Shown here piece by piece: positions 1 through 11,360 of a stretch of DNA of 64,000 nt (within the stretch, counting starts at the first letter, position 1; every line of letters begins with the position of its first letter). Under the pieces are notes generated by a model. It did no database searches and was not told where the DNA came from. It was given only the letters and a program-made list of their open reading frames with translations. Source of the DNA: Maratus speciosus (lineage: Eukaryota > Arthropoda > Arachnida > Araneae > Salticidae). The stretch spans positions 33,732,087 through 33,796,086 of the forward strand of contig OZ010787.1 of NCBI GenBank assembly GCA_963932465.1, written 5' to 3'. Made by a program: the position numbers and the translations under genes.

Positions 1-1565
1 ATGATCTTCTCATGTCTAGAAACGGTACAATACAAAATTTTGTCAAAATCGTTTGAGTCATTTTTAGATACAATTATATTGACCCACAGTGACCCGAAAA
101 TGACACACTAATCGAATTTTTTCGAACATGTGTCTTAGCCCAATGGTCTTCTCCTGCTCAGAAATGATATAATACAAAATTTTGTCAAAATGTTTTGAGC
201 CTTTTCTTCAATACAGTTAGTTGACCCACAGTGACCCAAAAATGACCCCTTAATCGATTTTTCTCGAACATGGGACTTAGCTCATTGGTCATCTCATGCC
301 CAGAAGCGGTATGTTACAAAATTTTGTCAAAATCGTTGAGTCATTTTTTAGATACCATTATCTTGACCCACAGTGACCCAAAAATGACCCACTAATCGAA
401 TTTCCTCGAACATGCAGCTTAGCCCAATAGTCTTCTCGTGTCCAACGGTATAATACAAAATTTTGTCAAAATCGTTTGAGTCATTTTTTGATACAATTAT
501 CTTGACCCACAGTGACCCAAAAATGATCCACTAATTGAATTTTTGCGAACACGTGACTTATCCCAATTGTCTTCTCATGCTCAGAAACGATATAATACAA
601 AATTTTTCAAAATGTTTTGAGCCTTTTCTTATATGCAATTAGTTGACCCACAGTGACCCAAAAATGACCCAGTAACCGAATTTTTTTGAACATGTGACTT
701 AGCCCAATCGTTTTCTCATGCTCAGAATCGGTATAATACAAAATTTTGTCAAAATTAATTGAATCGTTTTTTTAGATACAATTAGCTTGACCCACAGTAA
801 CCCAAAAATGACCCACCGTCAAATTGACTTTTCTCGAACATTCACTTAGCCCAATGGTCTTCTCATGCCCACAAACGGTATAATACAATATTTTGTCAAA
901 ATCGTTTGATTCGTTTTTTAGATACAATTAGATTGACCCACAGTGACCCAAAATGACCAACTAATCGATTTTTTACGAACATGTGACTTAGCTAAATGGT
1001 CATCTCATGCCCAGAAGCGGTATATTACAAAACTTTGTCAAAATGTTTGAGCCTTTTTTTAGATTCAATTAGTTTGACATCTGACACATTGTGACCCAAA
1101 ATGACCCACTAATCGAATTTTCTTGAACATGCAGCCTATCCTACATGTACTCTCGTGCTCGAAAACGATAGAAAACCAAATTTCGTCAAAATCGTTAGAG
1201 CCATTTTCTAAATAAACTTAGCTTGACCCACAGTGACCCAAAAATGACCCACTAATTGAATTTTCTCTAACATGTGACTTAGCTCATTAGTCTTCTCGTA
1301 ATCCAAAACAGTAGATTACAAAATTTAGTCAAAATCGTTAGAGCCGTTTTTTAGATAAAATTAGCTTGACCCGAAGTGACCCAAAAATGACCCACTAATC
1401 AAAATTTCTCGAACATGTGACCTAGCCCAATAGTTTTCTCGTGCCCCAAAACGGTTGGATATAAACTTTTGTCAAAATAGATTGAGCCGTTTTTCATATA
1501 TAATTAGCTTGACCCTAATCCATTATGACCCAAAACGACCCATTAATCGAACATTCTTCACGTAA
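1..1565. repeat. satellite of about 142 bp, 11 copies
   Basis: A tandem array whose unit is anchored by GACCCACAGTGACCC. Anchors fall near 81, 223, 365, 504, 645, 789, 935, 1083, 1225, 1368 and 1511, giving a period of 139-148 bp. Copies differ by substitutions and small indels, most at the right end. The array is cut by the left window edge, so its full size is unknown. No coding potential is seen. Confidence 0.95.
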
Positions 1566-1567
1566 GT

Positions 1568-1717
1568 CAGGGAAGGCCAACTGTGGCACGCCCGACACCA
1601 CTAAAATATTATAGTAATCTTTGCCTTATCTAATCATCGAATCTCTGCGATTCAAGAAGTCGACTTTTTCAGTAAAATTTTAGTGGTATCCGGCGCGCCG
1701 CAGTTGGGCACCCCTTG
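1568..1717. mobile_element. hAT-type MITE, GGCCAAC family
   Basis: A 150-bp hairpin. Its left end reads CAGGGAAGGCCAACTGTGGC and the right end is the imperfect complement. CCACTAAAAT and ATTTTAGTGG mark the inner arms. Flanks CGTAAGT and TGTAAAT could be a decayed target duplication. It matches the element at 9693-9841, which has a clean 8-bp duplication. Confidence 0.8.
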
Positions 1718-1856
1718 TGTAAATAATAAACCATAAATTTTATTTCAAAATACTGGTGGCATTGCGAGATAAATTGAATATAAAATGTATTAACTTCTTA
1801 TAAATGAAACTGTTATGCAATTTTTCCGATTATTATCTAAGATTTATTTTTTCTAT

Positions 1857-1955
1857 GGGCGCAAACGAGTATGGGGGGGGGGGGGCGCCCCATACTCGTT
1901 TGCGCTATACATACTCGTTTGCCCCCTACTAACGCCCCCCCCCCCCCCCCAATAC
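1857..1955. repeat. G13 and C16 runs with inverted copies of ACTCGTTTGC
   Basis: A G run (1873-1885) sits inside an inverted repeat: GCAAACGAGTATG on the left, CATACTCGTTTGC on the right. A third copy of ATACTCGTTTGC follows, then a C run (1935-1950). The region could form a hairpin or a G-quadruplex, and it is prone to assembly error. Confidence 0.75.
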
Positions 1956-2364
1956 AAAATCGAGAAGTAAAATTTCTCTGTATTTCCAAAACTGTTGATA
2001 AGAATAAGTTATACATTTACTTACCTATGTTTTTGACAAAGCTGATTCTCTTTATAAAAAATAAAGTAGATCATCATTTAAAGCATTTTTCAATGCGAAT
2101 GTTTTACTATTTCTTATAATAAACTATCAGGCTTCGCCCGCTACGCTGGTCGGTTTCTTCAAACAAACCTTGAATAAAACAAAATACATCAATAAATTGT
2201 TCTTTGAGTTTTAGAGCAATATAGATCATTGCCAGGAAAATCCTCCCGCATTGCTGAAAACGATAAGAAATTCATTGAACTATATTATTTTCTAATGTTG
2301 CAGACAAAATTTGGGCTATTAAGGACCAGCTCTTTTACTTAACAGTAGGATTTGGTAACGAACG

Positions 2365-3010
2365 ATAGAACGATATGCAATATACTAAAACCAGCCCTGA
2401 AAAATTATCTAACTAACAATGCATGTTTCATCAAAATTCGTCCAATAGAACTTTTTAAAAAGGATAATATTTCATAACCGCGTTCACCATATTATGGAAC
2501 TTTTCCCATATTCTTTTACTGATTAACGTATAAAATTGTGCTGCACGACGTTTTTGCCAGAAAGTTATTTGCCAACACAATATTTGAAAGGTAATGTTTG
2601 ACTTATTTAATAGCAAAGCTTCTGACATTTAATAAGTAAAAACTATTTCGTATTAAAACAGTGGTATCTTGGTGTCCCGCGGGCCACCGGTTATGCATCT
2701 CTAGTATAAAGATATGTTATATACTAAAACCTTTCCTGAAAAATTAACTAACAAAGCAAATCTCCCGAAAATCCGTCCTGTAGAACTTTCTAAAAATGTA
2801 AACTTTTATAATCATGTTCACCTGTTTATAGAACGTTTCACCAGAATTCTATAATTTAACAATTCAGAAAAATATGTTACATACTAAAACTTTTCCAGAA
2901 ATGTTACTAACAGTGCGAGTTCCAGCAAAATCCTTTAAAAATGCTAATATTTTAAAATCGACTCCATCTTGTTGTAGAACTTTCCCCCATAATTCTATAA
3001 CTATGCAACA
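2365..3010 (+). repeat. three diverged tandem units of about 160 bp with an insertion
   Basis: Units beginning near 2369, 2710 and 2872 share ATACTAAAAC, a CTGAAAAATTA-like stretch and a TAGAACTTT segment. Units 1 and 2 are separated by about 185 bp (about 2530-2705), which contains the hairpin core GACTTATTTAAT...ATTTAATAAG and looks like a MITE insertion. The flanking 1956-2364 shows nothing recognisable. Confidence 0.6.
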
Positions 3011-3057
3011 AAATGCATTAAAAAGCTAGTATGCATCTGCAATGCATTAAAAGGCTA

Positions 3058-3255
3058 GTTCCACGGGTTTTTGTAGTGTAAGTCACATTGCTGATAACTG
3101 CTAGGCTTGTTGGTCACCATTATTTTCGAAAAGTTTGCTTCACCTTATTTAATTAGTGAGTTATCTGCGATAAAATAAGTCACAATTTTCTGTTCTAAAA
3201 CACTGCTAGACAAAAATCGCAGCATGTGACTTACACTACAAGTATTCATGGAAAT
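3058..3255. mobile_element. MITE with TTGTAGTGTAAGTCAC ends
   Basis: The left arm TTGTAGTGTAAGTCACATTG (from 3071) is complemented by CATGTGACTTACACTACAA ending near 3241. Weaker pairing (TTCCACGG / CATGGAA) continues outward. The superfamily is unknown. Confidence 0.7.
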
Positions 3256-3266
3256 AGCCAAAAGCA

Positions 3267-4456
3267 AAAGGGCATAGCCGGATAAGCATTGGAAACATGC
3301 CTTTCAATCAAATTTACTGCTTTTTTACCCAGATGTGACTACATACCTGACAATGTATTTCCCCTAATATCACTTTATAAATATTGATATTTAATGACAT
3401 AAAAATGTTTTTTCGATTTTTTAAAAAACGGCTTTTCTCAAAAACTGCTGCGCGGAATTTCATGCCATTTACTGAGGATATATAGATAAAAAAGATGCAT
3501 AACTGGTAATTTTTGTATAATTTTCTGTTTATAAAAACTGTGTGAAATAGCTAAATAAAAATTTAAAAGAATAAAAATCATATCTTATGGTTATCCGAAA
3601 ATTACCATTTTCTTGTAAAAAATTCTCCATATGTGCCCGTATATTCTATATAAATGCCGAAAGTTTGCGTTAGGTACTACATATAAATATTTACAAAAAT
3701 GTATATTAAAATTATTAAAATTCATTTTAAGGCGTTATTTGGGGTGGAGCTACATAACTTCACCATCCGAAGAATTTTTGGAACAAAGTCAGCAGACAAT
3801 ATGTAAATGGATGTATTTTAGATTCCATTTAGCATATAAGCTATGTTTTTCAACATCATGTTCATTTTGAAATCGACAGTGTTGAGAATGTTACTAAAGT
3901 GTTCATTAAAATTTAAAATACAGCAATTCTGTAACTGTTTATCCAAAAATTCTTCGGGTGTGGAAATTGAGTAGCTCCGCCCAAAATAACGCCTTAAAAT
4001 GAATTTCCATAATTTTAATATACATTTTTGTAAATATTTATATCTAGTACCTAACGCAAACTTTCGGCATTTATATGGAATATACGGGCACATATGGAGA
4101 ATTTTTTACAAGAAAATGGTAATTTTCGGATAACCATAAGATATGATTTTTATTCTTTTAAATTTTTATTTCGCTATTTCACACAGTTTTTATAAACAGA
4201 AATTATACAAAAATTACCAGTTATGCATCTTTGGTATCTATATATCCTCAATTAATGGCATGAAATTCCATTCAGAAGTTTTTGAGAAAATCCGTTTTTT
4301 TTTAAATCGAAAAAATATTTTTATGTCATTAAATATCAATATTTATAGGGTGATAATAGGGGAAATATATTGTCAGATATGTAGCTACGTCTGGGGAAAA
4401 AATCAGGAAATTTGATTAAAAGGCATGTTTCGAATGCTTATCCGGCTATGCCCTTT
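3267..4456. mobile_element. foldback element: 1.19-kb near-perfect palindrome
   Basis: Left arm 3267-3785 and right arm 3940-4456 are reverse complements over roughly 500 bp each, from AAAGGGCATAGCCGGAT outward to its complement, around a loop of about 150 bp. Two small open frames, 3631 on + and 4093 on -, start with almost the same peptide (MCPYI.YKCRKFALGT) because they are the same DNA read on the two arms. This is a long-terminal-inverted-repeat element with no transposase. Confidence 0.9.
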
Positions 4457-4891
4457 GATCGCCTTCTGTTGGCATCCGCAAAATGACGTCAGCGTTACGC
4501 ACGGATACGTTTGTCCTTTATAATATAGGTAGCAGAAATATTTAACATATAAGGGAACATCCACAGCAAAAGAAAAAAAATTCTGAAATAAATTTTTTTT
4601 AATTTTTTAATATTTTTTAAAGCTAAAGAGTTGGTTTTTATGAATTTGTAAGTTTTAATTTCATAAGAATAAGCCTATACCGAAAATTGGCTGGAAACTG
4701 ACAGTATTAAAACTCATTTACATTTGAGCATAAAAGTCCAGTTATTGAGTTGTACAGTTTTGTTTTTACTTCTGTTGTTATTATGCATTGAAAATAGCAA
4801 TCTATTATTATAAACGTCAGATCAACATATTTAAAAGTTTTTAGCTAAAGTATTTGCAATTTTAACTTTATTTAATAGTTGATAATTAAAA
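4457..4891. other. AT-rich spacer
   Basis: No gene, hairpin or repeat is recognised here apart from short homopolymers. Confidence 0.6.
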
Positions 4892-7497
4892 GTCAGAAGA
4901 GTAACAGAAATCATATTAAAGTTTTAATTTTATAAAACTACTTGAAATTTTTATCCAAAACTTATAATTCTCTGAAATGGAGCTATAAGACAGATTTTAC
5001 ATAAAATAATTTTTTATGTTGTACATGGAATAGTATCTGAGGTGCTGTCACAAGAGTAACAAATGTATGTGTCACAAGAGTAACACATAACACTTTTGTC
5101 CATAGTTTGACATAAAACTAAATTGCGTTACAATCAAAACAAACACAATTCTTCAAGTTTAGTTGTTTTCTCCGTTATTACAACAGTTCTCGAAATAGGT
5201 TTAGCCATAATTAAACTATTTTGTAAATTTTAAGCGATGTAAATTATCTTTACTCTTTTTTTTAATGAATGGATTTATTTCATTTATTTTAATTATTACT
5301 TAATATTATATAATAATCATGACACGTTATTAAAGATAGATTAAAACAGCTCAACTCGTGTTATTTTGTGTGCTTTCTTTTGGTTTGAAACACATGGTCT
5401 TTGATCAGATATTTTTTTATGTAAAGTTTCGTTTACTAAATTCTGCTATATGATCTACAGAGATTCTTATAGTAACACTTATGGAAAGGATTCTGATAGT
5501 ATATTTCAAAGGAAGGATTTTAATATTAATTCTTATACACGAAGTTGTTTTAAGGAGCAGGAAAGGAGCTTTAAGGAGCTAAGCAACAAAAATTGTACAA
5601 AAAACTAAGAATAAAATTGAATATGTTGAGGTGACAAAGAAACGTAAAAAACATATTATGATTAAGGGAAGAAATGTCTTAGAGCCAGCAAAAGCTTCAG
5701 CAAGACAAAGGTGAAAGTAGAGAACTAGCTAACCTCAGATTCTGTGATAAAAAAAATCTTTGGCTCCACAGCTTTGGAGATTTTTATGTCAATGAGGATA
5801 TATGAAGAGGTCATTCTGCAGCTAAATCTACATTAGTTAGGCGTGAAACAGATCACATAATTTCATTAGTCCTAGGTGACACTTGCTAATAGAATACTTT
5901 TTTGTTTAAAGAAATTTCTCTAGATTGAAAAATTAGATCCCCTTGCAGCTTTAGGGTCTAGTTTCATAAAACAATAGAAAATTATTCCACAGAATATCTG
6001 CATTTTTCGTTTTTACTAAAACATTCAAGCAATTCGTAAGGCAGTGACTGACGTATTTCCTGCATTAAACATTTCTGTGAAGGATTTAATGACTTTGTCT
6101 TCTGTGATATATCATAATTAGAATGCATGAATTCAGAAGTCTAATTTGCGAAGATAACATCAAAGAGTTACTTGAAACTGAAGTCCATAATATAGAACGT
6201 CTTATAAGTTACTGTCAAAAGCAAAACTTTGAAAAAACATTTTCAAAAAGTAACAGTCGAAGAAACCATTTCTGATTATTTACAAAAACATTTTAAGCAA
6301 CTAAATCCATTTCTCTGCCGCACATTCATTCAAACTTGTACACAAAATTATTTTGATTATTGCCTAATAAATAAATAAATAAATAACCAGTTCTGAAAGA
6401 GTCGTCATGCAAGTACATTTTTCTGAAAACTATACATTTTTTTCCAAGACGAAATTTTGCTACGAAATTCTTCACCAATGTTCCAATCAACAAGGGACTG
6501 TATTTTCTGTTCTTATTTCGTATTATGTCACAAAGTATATCATATGCTATTTATTCAGACAATTTAACTCATAACCAATTTTCTGTAAATGCTTTCCTTG
6601 TGTAAAATTTCAACAGAGTAAAAATTGTATTCACTTTTCTGTTTTCTCTCATGGTTGTTCTTTCCAATTTAAACAAAATATAACTTTGCAATTAGGTCAG
6701 GAATAAATCAGTATGCTTCCTTAATTAGCTTATTTGCACATTTTTTTTCAAAAGCTGCTGGTAAAGATGCTGTAGACTTAACTTGTGCTGTTGTATAACG
6801 AAATGTATGGAATGAAGTTCGTCCTAAAAAAAATTGTAATGAATACCGCTGACTTTGTCAAAATTGTTCATGGAAATAATATGTAAGCATACTCCGTATA
6901 TCATATGAAGAAATAAAACAGCAACTACAAGTTTTATTAATTTGAGAGAAACTTCCAACTCCAACAGCGAAGAGTACTGAACAAGTACAATTTGTTAAAG
7001 TCATAAAGAACGACACTATCTACTACAGACCATGCACATAACATGATTAGTACGAAAAATTTACGTTTCACTAAATAAATAAGGATATAGGATAAGCTGC
7101 AAATTATATTATTTATAATGAAGAAAATAATTTATTCTGTTTAGTAGCACAAACTGGAAGATTGCTATGCGGTTACGATGAGTAAAATATGATGATTTAA
7201 AGTTTCATGGGATTATTACTGAATTAGTAGATGATGATTATCAAATAAAGAACTTAGAGCCATGAAGCTCAGAAGCCATTCTTAAGTTTGAATCTGATGT
7301 CCACATTATTTGATACAAAAAAAATCAAAGCGTGGTTGACATTAATGCTCCGAGACGGAGAAACTCTTGAAAACTTTACAAACTCTAATTTTATAATTTT
7401 TTATAATTTTTTTTTAAAAATTTTGTGGTAGTTTTAACTTTAACCAGAATAAAAAGTAGTTCTGTATGAAAATACGTTTGTCAAAACAATATTTAAT

Positions 7498-7547
<50 letters not shown>

Positions 7548-7972
7548 AAAATAATTGTTTGCTAAAATTCCCTTATGGACAAAATGTCACAAGCGTAACA
7601 CATAGCATTTTGCAAAATCAAATGTAACTAATTAATGTGATATCAGATGAGTTCAATTATTAATTATTTTTTTAAAGATATAGTTACTCTGCTATATTAT
7701 GTAAATTTTAATTTAATTTCTATATTCTTGTATAATTCACAGGATTTCAAACACAATTTTTGTATAATGCAATTTTTTGTGATCACAAGAGTAATAAAAC
7801 TTTAACTTATTATCTAGACAAGTAAAATGCTTTTTGTTATAAATTGCATATGGTTTATGTGAGTAGAGCACGCGTATGTGTAAGTGTTTGCATGAAATTT
7901 ATTTAAATATGTTTTGTAATAAAAGAATTGGAAGTATTTATGAAAATTTTCTCTGATGGTCACAAGAGTAAC
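4892..7972 (+). repeat. decayed unknown element with six GTCACAAGAGTAAC motifs
   Basis: The 14-mer GTCACAAGAGTAAC, or a one- or two-base variant, occurs at 4892, 5047, 5071, 7586, 7781 and 7959, all on the + strand. The copies at 5071 and 7586 also share the next bases (ACACATARCA). They bracket 2.5 kb (5100-7570) with short coding-like snatches, for example a frame reading KDLMTLSSVIYHN near 6080, broken by many stops. I infer a dead transposon with subterminal motifs; no family is recognised. Confidence 0.4.
7499..7540. repeat. poly-T tract of 42
   Basis: An uninterrupted T run, likely a microsatellite or a relic of retroposition. Its length is unreliable in assemblies. Confidence 0.95.
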
Positions 7973-7977
7973 AATGG

Positions 7978-8211
7978 CATAGCTGCCAACCTTCCACTAA
8001 TCTTCCGTAATGTCTGGATTAATTTAACCCAGGTTAACCACATTTCGAACCAGAAAATTTATTTCATGAATGCTTATTTATTTAATTCCAGGTTTCTACG
8101 TGAAACATATTTCATTTCATTTCTTAAAAAAATTTCTAGTTTGAAACGTATTAAACCAGGGTCAAATTAACGCAAGTATTACGGAAGATTAGTTTGAGGT
8201 TGGCAGCTATG
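7978..8211. mobile_element. six-base-family MITE, intact
   Basis: Ends are CATAGCTGCCAACCTTCC and its complement. The body carries TAATCTTCCGTAAT/ATTACGGAAGATTA and CCAGG/CCTGG-type inner arms. It is flanked by perfect 6-bp duplications CAATGG (7972-7977 and 8212-8217). It contains TATTTAATTCCAGG, the unoccupied version of the site filled at 62726-63454. Confidence 0.9.
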
Positions 8212-8287
8212 CAATGGACGTTTCCATAACCTACATGTATTTTCAAATCTACCAAAAATACTTCAAAGCGAGAAAGAATGGAAATTG

Positions 8288-8458
8288 TTGGGTCGTTCGT
8301 AAAGTCGTGTCCGTTTGGGAAAATCAACTCGTACCCGAAAATTCTATCATTTAATTATTAGACATTGATTCCGGTATCTAATGTCTAATAATTACCGGGC
8401 AGAATTTCCCTGTACGAATTGATTTTCGCAAACGGACACGACTTTCCGAACGACCCAA
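8288..8458. mobile_element. mariner-type MITE, long palindrome
   Basis: TTGGGTCGTTCG at the left and CGAACGACCCAA at the right open a nearly continuous 80-bp stem. TTGGGT-type ends resemble mariner terminal repeats, and TA follows the right end while TG precedes the left, suggesting a mutated TA duplication. Confidence 0.75.
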
Positions 8459-9225
8459 TATTTTTTTTTTAAATTTTTTAAACTCTTCATTAAAGACAAT
8501 TTTGTATAAAATATTTAAAAAAAATTAAAGAATTTAATTCCAAATAATAACAAAACGGTTTTAATAAAATACAGCAAATTTAATGAAAAAGATTTTTTTT
8601 AATATGATTTTATCAAACGATTAAATTTGAAATGCGATATCTTTTTCTGTCCTTTTACTTAAGAGTTTAATTTTATAAACACAAAATCCTTTTATTGTAC
8701 ATTGTTTGTACGCTTTGCAAAAGTTTCAACTCTATGTTTAAAATGAAGTTGAAATTTGTTTGCGATTTTAATCATAGAGGATATAAGGTTTACTATTTTA
8801 CGTTATCAAACTGTATACAAAGCCAGTGATGTGACAAAATTACGCAAAGCTGATTTACTTCTGTCAACATTGTTTCAATTGAGTCAAAAGGACGGCTTTA
8901 GTAAAGTTTAGTAATTCAGAGATTTTGTAAATGGAACTCTTTTGCCAGTCTTGCAACGTTTAAAATTCCGAATTTGTATAACTTCATCAAATATTTATTT
9001 GGTGAATGTATAGGATTAGAAAATAGGGATTCGTAGAAGCTTTCTATACTTTTCCACAAATGAGTGAAATGTGCTTTAATTTTTTACCTGTGGGAGATAC
9101 GTAGGCAATGTAAATTGCAAAAGTTTTGAAAATAAGGTAGTATTTTTATCAACTCCATGAAATAGTCTTGCAATTAGTTTTTAAAAAGTTACTTTTTTAA
9201 AATTTTTATACGATCTCTGGGTCCT
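8459..9225. other. AT-rich spacer
   Basis: Nothing is recognised beyond short A/T runs. Confidence 0.6.
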
Positions 9226-9437
9226 TTAACACCTTGAGGGGCGGAGGGATATATCATATCCCACCTAAGCTTAATCAGGATTTGCATAGGAAACTTTTAA
9301 TTAAATTTTATTTTTATAACTTTGGTGGAAAAAATGTTGTAAAATTGCTTTTCCTTATTTCTAAATAATTTTTTTCAAAGATTCCGGTGTGAATTCAACA
9401 TTACAGGAACACAATCACATGCCTCTCAAAGGGTTAA
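9226..9437. mobile_element. TTAA-a MITE
   Basis: TTAACACCTTGAGGGGCGG at the left and CCTCTCAAAGGGTTAA at the right. A dyad GGGATAT-ATC-ATATCCC lies at 9246-9262, 20 bp inside the left end. The right TTAA (9434-9437) is also the left TTAA of the next element, so one inserted at the border of the other. A second copy is at 19561. Confidence 0.85.
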
Positions 9438-9441
9438 CCCC

Positions 9442-9646
9442 TTAACACTAGAGCCGCTGGAAATTTTACTCAAGTGTTATAAAACTATTATAAACCAGAA
9501 ATTTTCTTTGAAACTATTTAACTTATTTATTTAACTTATTTCCCTGTGGTCCACATTTAACATATTTTAGAAAAAATTCTGGTTGGAATCGAAATATTTT
9601 CATATTTTGCCGGTCAAAATGACCGCTGTGGCGGTTCTAGTGTTAA
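9442..9646 (+). mobile_element. TTAA-c MITE
   Basis: Ends are TTAACACTAGAGCCGC and GCGGTTCTAGTGTTAA. The dyad CGGTCA-AAA-TGACCG (9611-9625) is 21 bp from the right end. It sits in the second TTAA of the host terminus TTAACCCCTTAA. Relatives are at 18479, 50137, 50994 and 62977. Confidence 0.9.
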
Positions 9647-9692
9647 TTCTCGCTCCCGTGATATTCACGGGCTGTGTCTTTTGTTTAGATTG

Positions 9693-9841
9693 AGGATGGC
9701 CAAAAGTGGCACGCCGCATACCACTAATTTTTTAAAGAAATAGCCGACTTCATGAATCGCAGAGATTCAATGATTAGATAAGGCAATGATTACTATAAAA
9801 TTTTAGTGGTGTCTAGCGTGCCACAGTTGGCCACCCCTGGC
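9693..9841. mobile_element. hAT-type MITE, GGCCAAC family
   Basis: A 149-bp hairpin with GGCCAAAAGTGGCACGCC and GCGTGCCACAGTTGGCC near its ends. It has perfect 8-bp duplications TTAGATTG at 9685-9692 and 9842-9849. The host family elsewhere reads CAGATTGTTTGATTCCC without a break, proving the insertion. An 8-bp duplication fits hAT. Confidence 0.92.
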
Positions 9842-9985
9842 TTAGATTGTTTGATTCCCATCAGTTTTATACAATAGCGTAATTGGTTTTATTATGGTAT
9901 CGTTTTACCTGTCATTAAATGAGGTGAATATTTCTCTTTTCAAAAAAGAGGCACCAATAAGCAATTTAAATTTTTAAATCTTAAT

Positions 9986-10442
9986 TTAACTCTTCCCTCC
10001 CAAGACGTATGCTGCGTAGGTCCTATTATTTCAGTAATCAGCGACAAGGACGTATGCTGCGTACGTCCTCTCATTTCAGTAATCAATGACAATTACGTAC
10101 ACCAATACATTCACCACACATCTTACGTCATTATAAGAAAGAAAATAAGCCTTCGACCATCATTGTTAAAAATATCGTGAAAAATTACCTCTGTTTTAAA
10201 ATAAATTCCTGAAGTTTAGATATAAACTGTATTTATGTATATGAGTGTATGTATATAATGTGCAAGTTTGTGTATTATTTTATACCTATTACGATAATGT
10301 TGTAAATCCTTTAACGACCTTAAATCCATTACTATTATATCACGGAAGTTATGAAATGATTTATGACACAGACATTTTACACCGCACAGCCTGGTATATA
10401 GCCCTTCAAAAGCGAAATTAAGCCTGGGAGTGAAGTGGTTAA
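9986..10442. mobile_element. TTAA-d element
   Basis: Ends are TTAACTCTTCCCTCCCA and TGGGAGTGAAGTGGTTAA. Near the left end are two tandem copies of about 55 bp containing GACGTATGCTGCGTACGTC (dyad with 6-bp arms, 10049-10067). The host TTAATTTAATGCG is uninterrupted in sister copies, confirming TTAA duplication. No coding sequence. Confidence 0.85.
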
Positions 10443-10462
10443 TGCGACCTTTAAGGGGTTAA

Positions 10463-11289
10463 TTCCGAGAGGCTCAGAAATTTCATAAAATTCGAAGTAT
10501 CATAACTCATTAATTTTGGTGGTTGAGGAGCAGCATTTTCAATATTTTACTTATCAGAGCACGGGTATATATTTTTTAATATTACTTATCCAGTGTATAT
10601 TACTCAGAAAATATATTACCCAGTGACCGAATAAAAATTTAAAATTGTAACCATTTGAAAATTAATGGCAGGAATATTTCAACAACATACTCGTAATATC
10701 TACCTTATTTTCGACACATTAGTAATTTGCGTTGCCTATGTATCGGCAACAGGTAAAAAAAAATAATAATAATAAAAATAAAGTAAGCGCATTTCAATCT
10801 TTTCGGGACCGCCTGAAACTCGAGCTCTTTGATTAAAAAATTAATGGCAAGAATTTTTGCACGAACTTTTAATTTCAAGCTTTACACCACTAGGAAAAGA
10901 GATTCTTTTCACGCGATCTTTAAAACTTCTAAAGTCACTCCTTAAATTCAGGTTATATAATGTAAGTAAGAGAATTTTAACGTCTCTTATCGCCTCGCAG
11001 TAATTATTTTCTGAATATCTTTCAGATTCAAGACAGACGCATTCTTCTTCTCTAAGATTAGATACTTAAATGGAATCTTACTAAATGTTACACATAGTGC
11101 TATTTAATATTATTAAATTACAAAATATTACAAAAATATAAAACTATTTTACTTTTTCAAACTTTAAAATAAACTGAAGAATGTTATTTTATTAGGAATC
11201 GTGGTATTCTTTTTATTATATGAAATATTATATAGATATTCTGGAAAGAAGAAACATTTTAATGTTGCTATTATAAATTGGAAATAAAT
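10463..11289. other. AT-rich spacer
   Basis: No gene or family member is recognised. Confidence 0.55.
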
Positions 11290-11304
11290 GGGGGGGGGGG
11301 GGGG
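11290..11304. repeat. poly-G tract of 15
   Basis: An uninterrupted G run in AT-rich DNA, a candidate G-quadruplex and assembly-error site. Confidence 0.9.
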
Positions 11305-11360
11305 TAATATTTTTATACATTAAAATATTATTTGTCTGAAAAACTAAAGTGCACAACATG

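Larger units (their letters stand above)
9434..10462 (+). mobile_element. TTAA-b MITE split by three insertions
   Basis: Its terminal TTAACCCCTTAA, the dyad CCCGTGA-TAT-TCACGGG (9655-9671) and the end TTTAAGGGGTTAA match the intact copies at 20272 and 22731, which are about 220 bp. This copy spans 1029 bp because it holds a TTAA-c element (9442-9646), a hAT-type MITE (9693-9841) and a TTAA-d element (9986-10442). The empty sites in the sister copies confirm the last two insertions directly. Confidence 0.9.

Noticed and set aside
1..1565. CRISPR-like regular repeats
   Set aside because: The repeats are adjacent 142-bp satellite units with no unique spacers, in a eukaryotic context.
1871..2119. 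82-codon frame
   Set aside because: It reads through G13 and C16 runs, whose lengths are unreliable, and has no domain.
3631..4093. Two small proteins with the same N-terminus
   Set aside because: They are the two arms of one palindrome read on opposite strands.
5047..7972. LTR retrotransposon suggested by direct repeats
   Set aside because: Only a short motif repeats; there is no LTR-length identity, primer site or polypurine tract.
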